Assembly: GCA_036507855.1 (NCBI GenBank)
Contig: DATCIJ010000073.1
Location: forward strand, 6,743 to 70,742
Direction of reading: 5' to 3'
Length of the DNA: 64,000 nt
From: JABWBJ01 sp036507855
GTDB lineage: Bacteria > Gemmatimonadota > Gemmatimonadetes > Gemmatimonadales > Gemmatimonadaceae
A model generated the notes under the pieces. It searched no databases and was not told the DNA's origin. It saw nothing but the letters and a program-made list of their open reading frames with translations. This document shows, in pieces, positions 1 through 8,629 of this stretch. Both the position numbers and the translations under genes were made by a program. How positions within the stretch are numbered: the first letter of the stretch is position 1; each line of letters begins with the position of its first letter.

Positions 1-656
1 CGTCTCGCCAGGTCGCTCAGCGGCGGCACCTCCTCATCCTCCAGCCACGCTGACATCGCAGTTCGCGCGTCGGCGGGCAGTTCGCGACCGACCGACACGC
101 TACGGACACACTGCCCGCACACCACGCCGCCGCCGTGGTGGCTGAAGGGTGCCGCCCGATCCGGCGGCAGCTCTGCGGAACATGAGCAGCATCGATTCAT
201 CGTCGGGCCAAAGCCCAGCGCCGCCACGTAGCGCCATGCGCCGGCCAGACCATGATCAGTCGCGGAACCTGCCGCTGACCCGGCAATCTCATCGAGCGAG
301 CGACCAAGGACATCGAACGCGTCGTCGTGCGGGTCCGCGTGCGCGAAGCGGAGCGCCAGTTCCGCCAGCGCCGAGGCGCCGGCAAAGCGATCCAGGTCGG
401 CGGCCAGGGCCATGCGACTTCGCGTCAGGTCGAAGCCCGAGAGGTTGGACAGCTCCCGGCCAGGCTTCAGCGTGAATTGCGCCACACCGCTGGCGAAAAG
501 ATCGAGCGAAGGACCGAAGCGGCTGCGGGGGCGACGCGCGCCGCGCGCGAGCACGGACTGCACGCCATGTTCCCGGGTCGCCAGTCGCACGATGCGCGAC
601 GACTCGAGGTAGTCCTGCACGTGCAGGACCATGGCGTCGGTCGATACGAAGGTCAT
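1..656 (-). CDS. recO: DNA repair protein RecO, 3' end outside window
   Basis: An open frame reads from an ATG at 656 to the window edge without a stop, giving 218 residues of RecO, the annealing and RecA-loading mediator of the RecFOR recombination pathway. The start (MTFVSTDAMVLHVQDY) is the N-terminal OB fold. The later CxxC pair near residues 156-159 and the second pair at 180-183 form the zinc site found in most RecO proteins. The family is about 240-260 residues, so only the last few tens are missing. It starts 16 bases after the btuB stop, and an AGGTGA ribosome site overlaps that stop, so it is probably the last gene of the B12 uptake transcript. The identification rests on my own translation and is fairly secure. 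Confidence 0.85.
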   Translation of the reverse strand, partial: MTFVSTDAMVLHVQDYLESSRIVRLATREHGVQSVLARGARRPRSRFGPSLDLFASGVAQFTLKPGRELSNLSGFDLTRSRMALAADLDRFAGASALAELALRFAHADPHDDAFDVLGRSLDEIAGSAAGSATDHGLAGAWRYVAALGFGPTMNRCCSCSAELPPDRAAPFSHHGGGVVCGQCVRSVSVGRELPADARTAMSAWLEDEEVPPLSDLAR

Positions 657-672
657 CAGTTCGCGATTCTGC

Positions 673-2619
673 TCACCTGCGAAGGCTCGCGGCGCGCACA
701 CCGATCGTCAACGACCGTCCTGCCGCGGGATAGTTGACTATCTCCTCGTAACCCACACCGAGGGCGTTCTCGAGCCGGATCATCAGCGCGAACCGCGCGC
801 CGGTCCAGTCGAGCGCCAGCGACCGCGTGAAGCCGATGTCGACTCGCGTCCAGCCCGGAAGCACGACTGGCGTGGCCGGGAACGTCGAAAAGTCACGATC
901 ATCGCGACGGCCGGTGTACGTGAGTGCCACATCCGCCGTCGCACCTCCAGGCAGCGCCATCGCCAGCGTACCCGTGGCCATCACCGGGGAGCGGCGCAAG
1001 AGCCGGCTTCCCTGGACGAACGTCGCCGACTCTCCCGTTTGCAGCCCGGCGTCGTCGACGCGCGTCCGGAGCAGCGTCGTAGTGGCGCCCGTCGTCAGGC
1101 GCGAAGAGAGCCTGGCGGTCGCCTCGAGTTCCAGCCCGCGAGCCGACGCCGCCGCGACATTGAAGTAGTTCGGGAGTTCAGGTGAAACGAAGGCGTACTG
1201 GATCATGTCCCGGAACCGTTGATCGAACCACGTCGCGCCAATGGTCAGGCGGCCACCATGCGCAACATGACGCACGCCCGCCTCCCAGCTGCTGGAGCGC
1301 TCCGGACTGAGGTCGCCGTTCCCGGTCGAGAAGGCGGTGTTGAACGACTCGAAGAAGGTCGGCGCCTTGAACGCCGTGCCGGCGCTGACACGGAAGGTCC
1401 CGCCGCGCCAGGCGCGCACCGCAAAACCAGCTCGCGCCGTGCGGAACGCACCGAACGTGTCGTTCTCGTCGTACCGGCCACCCATGGTCAGCGCGACCGG
1501 TCCGTGCTCCGAGAGCCACTGCGCGTAGACACCGCTGTTCCTCCGATCTGCAACGAAACGGCTTCGCTCAAAGCTGAAGTTGGAGCTGTCGTTGCCTCGT
1601 TGCGCTTCGCGAACGGCCTCGCCGCCAATGGTCAGCACCGATGATTGAGACAACATCACATGCACTCGCGCATCCGCAGCGCGCCGGCGCACGCTGGTGA
1701 GCGCGTCGTAGGAGTAGAACCCCATCGTATCAGCGGGCGTGTCGGGTCGATCGTCGTCCTTGCCCCGAATGTTCATTCCCGTCAGGGACAGCTCAGCGCG
1801 AAGTCGCGACGACATGGCGTGAGAGACTGTCGCCGAGCCGATGAAACGGCGGGTGTCGCGAAACGCATTCCTGTCTTCGACATTGCCCGCGCCGTCGGTC
1901 GGGAAGTGATACTCGTCGTTCATTCCGCGCAGACTCATCTCCAACCGCGTTGAGGCTGACGGCAAGGCACGCATCGCGACGCTGGCGACGTCGCGAGTGT
2001 AGCCGTTGTTGAAGGCCAGCAATCCGTCGCTTCGCTCGCGCGCACCACCGAAGATGACATTCAGGCGACTGGTGCCGGTCGAGGCACTTCCCTTCACCAC
2101 ACGACGTCCGTAACGGCCGGCGGCGATTTCCGCCTCGGCTGCCGAAGCCGAGCCTCGACGGGTGAAGAGCTGCACGACGCCGGTCACCGCATCGGTTCCG
2201 TACAGCACGCTCGCAGGCCCTCGAACGACTTCGACCCGGTCCACGTCATCGACCGAGAGCCATGCGAGATCGATGGCGCCTCCCGGATCATTCACCTGGA
2301 CGCCGTCTATCAGAACGCGGACATAGTCGTTTTCGCCGCCGCGCAGGAAGAGCGAGGATTGCGCCCCCGGGCCTCCGCTCCGCGCGACCGATATGCCGGG
2401 CACCAGACGCAGCAGTTCGGCAACATCGCGCACGCCGCTGCGGTCGATGAGCTCACGGTCGATGATCGTACTGGCGCTGATGGCGGCGCCGGCAGGCACG
2501 TCGACGCGTGTGGCCGTGATGACAACTCGCGGCAGTGAATCCTGCTGCTGCGAATGAGCCGCGGCAGGCGCGACAGCGGTGAGCAGGATGAGCGTGCGGC
2601 TTCGAAGGCTGGACGTCAT
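673..2619 (-). CDS. btuB: TonB-dependent outer-membrane receptor, probable cobalamin receptor BtuB
   Basis: A 648-residue TonB-dependent receptor. Residues 1-22 are a signal peptide, VVITATR at 32-38 matches a TonB box, and the plug follows (LLRLVPGISV; LFLRGGENDYVRVLIDGV), then a long beta-barrel with many aromatic-ended strands. Substrate identity comes from context. It is the last transport gene of a unit that holds a B12-type ABC transporter (btuF, btuC, btuD) and begins with a cobalamin riboswitch, so it should import corrinoids across the outer membrane using TonB energy. The length is typical of BtuB (about 600-650). The ATG is preceded by a pyrimidine-rich CATCCCACATCCC leader rather than a Shine-Dalgarno. 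A siderophore receptor is possible from the sequence alone but is unlikely behind this riboswitch. Confidence 0.88.
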   Translation of the reverse strand: MTSSLRSRTLILLTAVAPAAAHSQQQDSLPRVVITATRVDVPAGAAISASTIIDRELIDRSGVRDVAELLRLVPGISVARSGGPGAQSSLFLRGGENDYVRVLIDGVQVNDPGGAIDLAWLSVDDVDRVEVVRGPASVLYGTDAVTGVVQLFTRRGSASAAEAEIAAGRYGRRVVKGSASTGTSRLNVIFGGARERSDGLLAFNNGYTRDVASVAMRALPSASTRLEMSLRGMNDEYHFPTDGAGNVEDRNAFRDTRRFIGSATVSHAMSSRLRAELSLTGMNIRGKDDDRPDTPADTMGFYSYDALTSVRRRAADARVHVMLSQSSVLTIGGEAVREAQRGNDSSNFSFERSRFVADRRNSGVYAQWLSEHGPVALTMGGRYDENDTFGAFRTARAGFAVRAWRGGTFRVSAGTAFKAPTFFESFNTAFSTGNGDLSPERSSSWEAGVRHVAHGGRLTIGATWFDQRFRDMIQYAFVSPELPNYFNVAAASARGLELEATARLSSRLTTGATTTLLRTRVDDAGLQTGESATFVQGSRLLRRSPVMATGTLAMALPGGATADVALTYTGRRDDRDFSTFPATPVVLPGWTRVDIGFTRSLALDWTGARFALMIRLENALGVGYEEIVNYPAAGRSLTIGVRAASLRR

Positions 2620-2627
2620 GAGGCTAC

Positions 2628-2652
2628 GGGATGTGGGATGTCGGATGGCGGG
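2628..2652. repeat. Short degenerate GGATGT repeat in btuD-btuB gap
   Basis: The 36-base gap between btuD and btuB is built from near-repeats of GGATGT/GGATGG on the plus strand. On the coding strand this is CATCCGACATCCCACATCCC directly before the btuB ATG. It resembles the junction words before pfkB and mraY. No function is known to me. Confidence 0.55.
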
Positions 2653-2655
2653 TGA

Positions 2656-3453
2656 TCATTCGCGGGAAGGGACCGTCCGCCGCAGGGGAACGAGCGTGGG
2701 AGCACCAATCGCCGGATCTCGCGACACGACGAGCGGCCATTCGTAGACCGCCTCGAGGACGGACGCCCGCATCACGTCGTCAGGCGCACCGTGCGCGGCC
2801 ACGACGCCTCGATGCAGGAGCACGACCTGATCGGCGAAGCGCGACACCAGGTTGAGCTGATGACTGACGGCGAGCACGGTTCGACCTCGCCTGGCGAGGT
2901 CGGTCAGCAGTTCGAAAGCCGCCATCTCGTGGGCAACGTCGAGAAACGTCGTCGGCTCATCGAGCACGATCGCGTCGGATTCCTGGGCGATGGCGCGCGC
3001 CAGCCGCAGTCTCTGCCACTCGCCCCCTGAGAGCTCGTCGGTATGTCGATCGAGCAGTGAACCGACCCCCGCCTGCGCGATGGCCTCTTCGATCGCCGCA
3101 GTCCCCCGCCTGTCGCCACCATCGCCCCAGGCCGAGGCGTGCGGTGTGCGGCCCAGCGCGACGTACTCCCGGGCGCGCATTGGAAAGGCGGGTTCTTCGC
3201 GCTGCACGACGACCGCGACGCGCTGGGCAAGCTCACGCGGCGACATCGCGGTGACATCGCTGCCGTTCACGAGTATCCGGCCACGCTCCAGCGGTACCCG
3301 CCTGAGGAGCGCTCGCACGAGCGTGCTCTTGCCGCTGCCGTTGGGACCGACGACCGCCGTAACGGAACGCGGCATGGCCGTGAACGACACGCCGGCGAGC
3401 GCCGGGGTCGGGGCGCGCGGATAGCGTACCGAAACGTCATCCCACTCGATCAC
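2656..3453 (-). CDS. btuD: ABC transporter ATP-binding protein, B12 uptake (BtuD)
   Basis: A 265-residue ATPase subunit that would drive cobalamin import through BtuC. Walker A is GPNGSGKST at residues 36-44, the ABC signature LSGGEW is at 141-146, and Walker B with the catalytic glutamate (AIVLDEPT) is at about 161-168. A switch histidine follows in AVSHQLN. The length fits the FecE/BtuD/HmuV group. The start is GTG at 3453 and overlaps the btuC stop as GTGA, indicating translational coupling. Family membership alone would also allow iron-siderophore or haem uptake. The riboswitch upstream decides for B12. Confidence 0.9.
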   Translation of the reverse strand: MIEWDDVSVRYPRAPTPALAGVSFTAMPRSVTAVVGPNGSGKSTLVRALLRRVPLERGRILVNGSDVTAMSPRELAQRVAVVVQREEPAFPMRAREYVALGRTPHASAWGDGGDRRGTAAIEEAIAQAGVGSLLDRHTDELSGGEWQRLRLARAIAQESDAIVLDEPTTFLDVAHEMAAFELLTDLARRGRTVLAVSHQLNLVSRFADQVVLLHRGVVAAHGAPDDVMRASVLEAVYEWPLVVSRDPAIGAPTLVPLRRTVPSRE

Positions 3454-4421
3454 CGCATCCTCCGCAACAGGGAGAGGAAGAACGGCACGCCAACCACCGC
3501 GGTCACGGCGCCTAACGGCAACTCGGCCGGGGCTCGCGCGGTGCGCGCGGCGAGATCGGCGCCCACGACCAGCGTGCTCCCGGCAAGCGCTGACACGGCG
3601 AGCGCAACGCGGTGACGGGACCCCACGAGTGCGCGGGCCAGATGCGGCACCAGCAGGCCGACAAAACCCACCAACCCCGCGGCAGCTACGGTGGCGGCGG
3701 CGAGCAGTGAGGCCGTGAGGTACAGCCGACGGCTCGCGGTTTCCGGCGCGACGCCGAGGGCCGCCGCGGCGTCGTGACCCAGCGCGAGGGCATCGAGGTC
3801 ACGCGCCCAGTGCAGCAGGAGCGGTCCCGTCAGCGCGAGAACCACGGCCAGGCGCAGGACATCGCGCCATTGCGCAGACCCCAATGAACCCATCATCCAC
3901 CAGAGCGCACCGCGCGTTGCCTCCGCGGGGGCGGTGGCCAGTAGCACCATGATCGCCGCGTTCGCAAAGGCGCCCACGACCACGCCGGCCATGAGCAGCA
4001 TCCGCGGATCGGCGCGCAACCCGCTGGCGCGGGCAATGCCCATCACCAGCAACACGGCCGACAGCGCGCCGACGAAGGCGGCGAGCGACAGGACCGTGGG
4101 CTCATTCCAGCCAATCGACACCGCCAGCACGGCGCCGACAGCCGCGCCGCCGGAGACCCCCAGCAGATACGGCTCGGCCAGCGGATTCCGCAGTGCGCCC
4201 TGGAGCACGGCGCCACTCATGCCTAACGCCGCCCCGACCAGCAGGGCCAGCGCCACCCGTGGGGCCCTGACGTCGAGCACGATGGCGCGAGCGACCGGAT
4301 CCGCCCCGCCCGCGAGCACGCGCCACAGCTCACCCGGATGGAGCGCCACCGGGCCCAGGGCCAGCGCCGCGATCGATACCGCGATGAGGGTCGCGATCAG
4401 CAGGGCCAATCGACCGCTCAT
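3450..4421 (-). CDS. btuC: ABC transporter permease, B12 uptake (BtuC)
   Basis: A 323-residue FecCD/BtuC-family inner-membrane permease. It is almost entirely hydrophobic, with about ten predicted helices, and carries the family signature GAALGMSGAVLQGALRNPLA in the first third. A longer in-frame ORF runs upstream, but the ATG at 4421 (MSGRLALLIAT) overlaps the btuF stop as ATGA and starts the first helix, so I chose it. It forms the channel with BtuD as motor and BtuF as donor. Two CCTAACG heptamers lie inside the gene (3511 and 4222), both read as Leu-Gly with a TTA codon. Confidence 0.9.
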   Translation of the reverse strand: MSGRLALLIATLIAVSIAALALGPVALHPGELWRVLAGGADPVARAIVLDVRAPRVALALLVGAALGMSGAVLQGALRNPLAEPYLLGVSGGAAVGAVLAVSIGWNEPTVLSLAAFVGALSAVLLVMGIARASGLRADPRMLLMAGVVVGAFANAAIMVLLATAPAEATRGALWWMMGSLGSAQWRDVLRLAVVLALTGPLLLHWARDLDALALGHDAAAALGVAPETASRRLYLTASLLAAATVAAAGLVGFVGLLVPHLARALVGSRHRVALAVSALAGSTLVVGADLAARTARAPAELPLGAVTAVVGVPFFLSLLRRMR

Positions 4422-5323
4422 GGGATGACGCCCGGATGCAGCAGTCGGGCGATCGACACCGCGGCCTCGCCAAGTCGCACCCCTGGTCTTCCCACCAGCA
4501 CGGTATCCATCACCAGCACGTGGCCGTCGCGCACCGCCGGCAGTCCGCGCCAGCGTGCGTTCGACCCGAGCTTTCCCGCGGTCTCGGGTCGGCCGAGGAT
4601 GAAGTCGGGATCGCGGCGCAGCACTTCCTCGAACGCCACCTGTGGAGATGGCCCGGCCAGGTCGCCAAACACGTTCCGGCCACCGGCAATCTCCACGAGC
4701 TCGGACAGAAAGCTTCCGGAACCGATGGTCATGAGTGGCGTTTCCCACGACAGCATGAAGACTGTGGGGCGCGAGCGGCGTGCCGCCGCCGCGACACGCA
4801 CCCGCTCCAGCGTGGCTCGCACGGAGTCGACGACCGCGCGCGCGCGCTCCGGCTCGCCAACGGCGTCACCGAGGAGTGTCGCCGCCCGCTCGAAATCGAC
4901 GATGCGGTCGATGCGAAGGGAGATCACGGCGATGCCGGCGGCGCGCAGGGCACGGGCCGCGTCGCGGTTTTCACCGCTGGCGTAGAGCACGACGAGGTCA
5001 GGACGCGCTCCAATCACGGTCTCGATCGATGGCCGGATGCCGTCGCCGAGGTCGGGAACATCGAGAACCTCGGGGGGCCATCCGTCCCAGTGCGTTCGAC
5101 CGACCACACGATCGCCGGCACCTGACGCGAACAGGATTTCCGTGGTGGCGGGATTGAGCGAGACGATGCGCGAGGGTCTCGCGAGCGCGGGCAACGGATC
5201 GCCGGCATCGTCCACGGAGGGCACGCGCTCGGACGGTGCCGCGCACGCGAACAGCACGATCGCGGCCATTACCGCCGCGCGACTGTGCTTTCTGGTCGAC
5301 CCGAGCGACTGAAAGAAGAACAC
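4418..5323 (-). CDS. btuF: Cobalamin-binding lipoprotein of the B12 ABC transporter (BtuF)
   Basis: A 301-residue substrate-binding protein of the BtuF/FhuD type. The N-terminus has basic residues (RKHSR), a hydrophobic stretch and a lipobox LFAC with Cys27, so it is predicted to be a lipoprotein facing the periplasm. The mature part starts with the family pattern RIVSLNPATTEILFASGAGD and has the long central helix linking two lobes. The GTG start at 5323 gives a normal signal peptide and is preceded by GGGTGA. The internal ATG at 5269 would lose the basic region. It is the first gene after the cobalamin riboswitch, and its product should deliver B12 to BtuCD. Confidence 0.88.
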   Translation of the reverse strand: MFFFQSLGSTRKHSRAAVMAAIVLFACAAPSERVPSVDDAGDPLPALARPSRIVSLNPATTEILFASGAGDRVVGRTHWDGWPPEVLDVPDLGDGIRPSIETVIGARPDLVVLYASGENRDAARALRAAGIAVISLRIDRIVDFERAATLLGDAVGEPERARAVVDSVRATLERVRVAAAARRSRPTVFMLSWETPLMTIGSGSFLSELVEIAGGRNVFGDLAGPSPQVAFEEVLRRDPDFILGRPETAGKLGSNARWRGLPAVRDGHVLVMDTVLVGRPGVRLGEAAVSIARLLHPGVIP

Positions 5324-5344
5324 GGACTTTCACCCAGTGATGGG

Positions 5345-5575
5345 AGAACGCCCGTGCGCGGAGCGAACCTGACGGCCCGCATCGCCACCGGCCCTCCCCC
5401 GAGGGAACCGTCGGTGTGGCCCGTGCGGGGGTCGTCTCCTGGCTCCGGGATCGCCGGACTCGCCTTCCCGACCTTGCGGTCAGTGGCGCTCGAGTCCGGG
5501 ACCTGCTCCCGTTACAGTGGCGGGGCCGCACCGGCATTGCACCGGTTTCCGTGGCCCCTGCACGTCACATGAATT
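5345..5575 (-). promoter_or_regulatory. Cobalamin (adenosylcobalamin) riboswitch
   Basis: Read on the minus strand from about 5575, the leader contains the conserved core of the cobalamin class. There is GGAAACCGGTGCAATGCCGG, then GCCACTGT near 5510-5520, then a side-arm hairpin, and finally the B12-box end GGAGCCAGGAGAC near 5437-5450. After the core come C-rich and G-rich blocks (CCCCCGCACGGG; CCCTCGGGGGAGGG) that can pair as an expression platform just before the btuF GTG. In this class ligand binding normally turns off uptake genes, so the btuFCDB unit should be repressed when B12 is plentiful. The core motifs are seen directly; the platform pairing is inference. Edges are approximate. 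Confidence 0.92.
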
Positions 5576-5587
5576 GTGGGGCTGAAG

Positions 5588-6805
5588 CTATGTCGGCGAT
5601 TCCCGTTCTTCAACCGCCTGCGAGTCGACCAGCTGGCCCATGAGCGCGGCACGACGCGCGCGATACTGCTCACCAGCCGCACCCGCCCGTTTCCCGGGTT
5701 CGGCGTAGACGTGGTCGAGCGCGGCGATCTCGCGCGCCAATGCCTCGGTCGCAGGGCGCTCCGTGACCGACGGCGTGGAGAAGCCGGGGACGTGACGGCG
5801 ACCGAGGACGATGCCTAACGCGACAGCAATCGCCGCGACCGCAAGCAGGGCCAGCCGGCTGGCGCGCCCCCCGAGCCCGCCGCCGCTGCCGCCGACCGTG
5901 AACGACGTACCGGCCGCGACGGGTCCAGCGGTGAACCGCTGGAATGAACGCCCCTCCATGCTGACCGGTTCCTGCGGCGCCAGTCCCGCGCCGGAAACGG
6001 AGGCTCCGGCACCCTCCAGCAGCACCTCGAGCGTCGCCAGCCCATCCGCCACAGGAACGGCGACCGAGCTGCCGGCAGGAATGGCGTAAGTAAGGACGAC
6101 TTGTCGGGCGCCCGGTGGGAACGGGACCAGGAGTTCCGCGCGGCCGGCCTGAAATCGAAATGCGTCCGGCGGGAGGTCACCGCCGCTCGACCCGGGCTCC
6201 CGGGCGCCTTCAGGCAAGGCCACGCGCCAGGTACCGCCGTCCGCGCCACCGACGAGCGTCCGGTTGGAATCATTCGCGACCTCGAACACGTCCACCACGC
6301 GCCGAAGTCCGCCGGCATCGGCGGGCGCGATCACCACGTGGCGTGCGCGCACGGTCAGTGGAAACTCCACCGACGTCGTGTCGTAGACCGCGACGTCCCC
6401 GTCAGGGCTGGTCACCGCGGGCTCACGCAGCGGCGCCGTGAAGTACGCCACTCCCGAGTGGCGCGCGGAGACGATGTACATCGATCTCGGCCCCTCCAGC
6501 CGGTAGCGGAATCGATAGGCGCCCGTCGCCGACGTTGTAACCGAATCGACCGGTCCCGACGAATCAGCCGAAATCCGATGGAGGACCACGACCTGTCCGC
6601 TCACCGGGCGGAGCGAGTCCGTGCTGCCGCGCAGCACGCGTCCGGCAACGGTTCGAATTTCGCCGGCCGTTCCGGGTGTCCCGGTGGCCGGCGGGAGCGC
6701 TCCCTGTGCTGATGCCGGTGCTGGTGACAGGAGACCAGGAAGCATGCACGCGATGAAAGTCGCGCAGCGTCCCGTTGCGCTCTGCGCTTTGCGCGTTGCG
6801 CTCAA
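5588..6805 (-). CDS. Secreted/anchored protein with carboxypeptidase-regulatory-like domain
   Basis: A 405-residue protein of unknown role. After an N-terminal signal region ending PAPASAQG, residues of about 45-115 (TVAGRVLRGSTDSLRPVSGQVVVLHR, then GAYRFRY) look like a carboxypeptidase-regulatory or transthyretin-like beta-sandwich. A second beta-rich region follows. Near residue 320 a hydrophobic helix (LALLAVAAIAVALGIVLGRR) would anchor it, leaving a short charged tail with EIAALD and RRAALMGQL in the cytoplasm. The start is uncertain. A TTG at 6805 overlaps the upstream stop as TTGA and gives the basic n-region, while the ATG at 6745 would give a very short signal. The first codons are made of the GCGCAA word repeat at this junction. 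It is probably co-transcribed with the DUF151 gene. Confidence 0.6.
   Translation of the reverse strand: MSATRKAQSATGRCATFIACMLPGLLSPAPASAQGALPPATGTPGTAGEIRTVAGRVLRGSTDSLRPVSGQVVVLHRISADSSGPVDSVTTSATGAYRFRYRLEGPRSMYIVSARHSGVAYFTAPLREPAVTSPDGDVAVYDTTSVEFPLTVRARHVVIAPADAGGLRRVVDVFEVANDSNRTLVGGADGGTWRVALPEGAREPGSSGGDLPPDAFRFQAGRAELLVPFPPGARQVVLTYAIPAGSSVAVPVADGLATLEVLLEGAGASVSGAGLAPQEPVSMEGRSFQRFTAGPVAAGTSFTVGGSGGGLGGRASRLALLAVAAIAVALGIVLGRRHVPGFSTPSVTERPATEALAREIAALDHVYAEPGKRAGAAGEQYRARRAALMGQLVDSQAVEERESPT
6774..6804. repeat. Degenerate TTGCGC word repeat at gene junction
   Basis: The plus strand reads as overlapping variants of GTTGCGCTC, CTGCGC, TTTGCGC and GTTGCGCTC again. It spans the end of the DUF151 gene and the first codons of the secreted protein. 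It belongs to the family of junction repeats seen throughout this window. Confidence 0.5.
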
Positions 6806-7320
6806 AGATTGAACTTCCCGAAGTCTTCGGGACGCAGGTTCGAGAGATACCGCTGCAGTTGCTCGACGGTCATGTCCTCGGTGCTCTGCGCGGGTGGTGT
6901 CTCTGGCACCACGCCTTCATCCGGTTCCTCTTCACCCATCGCCACCAGCAGCGACTCGTCGGCAAAGATGGGCGCCGGGAACCTCAGGGCAATCGCGATG
7001 CTGTCGGATGGCCTCGCGTCCACGTGGACCACTTCACCGCCGCGCACGATATGCATTTCGGCGAAGTACGTGCCCTTGGCGACGCGGGTGATCTGCACGC
7101 GCCGCAGTTCGCCGCCCAGGCCGGCAATAAGGCTCTTGCAGAGATCGTGGGTGAGCGGCCGTTCCTTGCGGACGTTATTGATCTCCATGAGGATCGAGTC
7201 CGCTTCCGCGGACCCGATCCAGATTGGCAACAGCCGCTCGCCGCCCTTTTCCTGTAGGATCACGACGTGGGCATTCGACACACCGTCGATCGCCAGCCGG
7301 ACCACTTGCACTTCGACCAT
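6802..7320 (-). CDS. Bifunctional nuclease family protein (DUF151)
   Basis: A 172-residue DUF151/BFN domain protein. The start MVEVQVVRLAIDG, the block LPIWIGSAEADSI and VVHVDARPSDSIAIALR are the conserved features of the family. Plant members have been reported to have nuclease activity; bacterial roles are poorly defined. A longer in-frame ORF exists to 7398, but the ATG at 7320 begins the conserved domain and clears the metK stop at 7350. The C-terminal 40 residues are an acidic, proline-rich tail. It lies between metK and the secreted protein with very short gaps, so it is likely transcribed with them. Confidence 0.85.
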   Translation of the reverse strand: MVEVQVVRLAIDGVSNAHVVILQEKGGERLLPIWIGSAEADSILMEINNVRKERPLTHDLCKSLIAGLGGELRRVQITRVAKGTYFAEMHIVRGGEVVHVDARPSDSIAIALRFPAPIFADESLLVAMGEEEPDEGVVPETPPAQSTEDMTVEQLQRYLSNLRPEDFGKFNL

Positions 7321-7349
7321 CGCACTCACCGCCGTGAACGACTTGTGAA

Positions 7350-8522
7350 CTATCGCACGGCGCGCCGCAGATCGCCAACCTTGTCGGTGCGTTCCCACGA
7401 GAATCGCGTCATGGCGCGCTTGCCGTGGCCGACGCGCTCGGGCGACCGACCGAAGTGTCCGTAGGACGATGTGGCGGAGAAGATGGGCTTGCGCAGGTCC
7501 AGCGACGCGATGATGCCGGCCGGCGTGAGGTCGAACACCTCGCGCACCGCGTCAGTGATGGCCGTGTCGGCCACCTGGCCCGTGCCGAACGTGTCCACCA
7601 TGATCGATACCGGCTCGCGGACGCCGATCGCGTACGCCAGCTGAACCTCGCAGCGCCTGGCGAGTCCGGCTGCCACGATGTTCTTGGCGACCCAGCGCGC
7701 GGCATAGCATGCCGAGCGATCCACCTTCGTCGGATCCTTGCCGCTGAACGCGCCGCCGCCGTGGCGTCCCATGCCGCCGTACGTGTCGACGATGATCTTG
7801 CGGCCGGTGAGTCCGGCGTCGCCCTGCGGCCCGCCCGTCACGAAGCGCCCGGTGGGGTTGATGTGGTACGTAGGCTTCTTCTTCCGCCACTCGGGCGGAA
7901 TCACCGGTTCGATGACCTCGGCAATCACGTCGCGCTTGACCCGGGAAGCCGCGACACGCTCATCGTGCTGCGTAGACACCACGACCGTATCCACCGCGAT
8001 CGGCCGATCTCCCTCGTAGATGACGGTGACCTGCGCCTTGCCGTCCGGACGAAGCCACAGGAGTTCGCCCGAGTGACGCAGCTCCGCCAGTCGCTTCGTG
8101 AGGCGATGCGCCAGGAGAATCGGCGCCGGCATCAGGTCTTCGGTCTCGTCGGTCGCGTAGCCGAACATCATCCCCTGATCGCCCGCACCGCCGGTATCAA
8201 CACCCATCGCGATGTCGCCGGATTGCTTGTCGATCGTGCTCATCACGGCGCAGGTGTGGCTGTCGAAGCCATACGTCGCGTCGGTGTAGCCGATGCGCTT
8301 GATGGTGGACCGCACCACCGACGGAAGGTCAACCCAGGTGGACGTCGTGATTTCGCCGGCGATCACGGCCAGTCCGGTCGTGACCAGGGTTTCACAGGCG
8401 ACTCGCGCGGTGGGATCCTCGCTGATGATGGCGTCGAGGACCGCGTCGGAGATGGCGTCGGCGACCTTGTCAGGATGTCCTTCGGTGACGGATTCGGAGG
8501 TGAACAGATGGGTCGCGGGCAC
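7350..8522 (-). CDS. metK: S-adenosylmethionine synthetase
   Basis: A 390-residue MetK that makes S-adenosylmethionine from methionine and ATP in the cytoplasm. The N-terminal signature TSESVTEGHPDKVADAISD is at residues 8-26, the hexapeptide GAGDQG follows near residue 114, and the phosphate loop GGGAFSGKDPTKVDRS lies near residues 255-270. Length and motifs are normal for the family. I looked for a SAM riboswitch in the 107-base leader (8523-8629) and found none. The product serves RsmH and other methyltransferases as well as the radical-SAM enzymes MiaB and MtaB encoded in this window. Confidence 0.96.
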   Translation of the reverse strand: MPATHLFTSESVTEGHPDKVADAISDAVLDAIISEDPTARVACETLVTTGLAVIAGEITTSTWVDLPSVVRSTIKRIGYTDATYGFDSHTCAVMSTIDKQSGDIAMGVDTGGAGDQGMMFGYATDETEDLMPAPILLAHRLTKRLAELRHSGELLWLRPDGKAQVTVIYEGDRPIAVDTVVVSTQHDERVAASRVKRDVIAEVIEPVIPPEWRKKKPTYHINPTGRFVTGGPQGDAGLTGRKIIVDTYGGMGRHGGGAFSGKDPTKVDRSACYAARWVAKNIVAAGLARRCEVQLAYAIGVREPVSIMVDTFGTGQVADTAITDAVREVFDLTPAGIIASLDLRKPIFSATSSYGHFGRSPERVGHGKRAMTRFSWERTDKVGDLRRAVR

Positions 8523-8629
8523 GGGAGGGGGCGAAGAGTGGGTGTGATTCGACGATCGGCGAAACGTAAGGTCTCAGGGGGCGGCGACGGCAGTAGCGAC
8601 AGGAAAACGCGGCTTGACTTCGGAATCCC

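Noticed and set aside
8523..8629. Possible SAM riboswitch before metK
   Set aside because: The leader is short, and I saw none of the conserved SAM-I or SAM-II core sequences.
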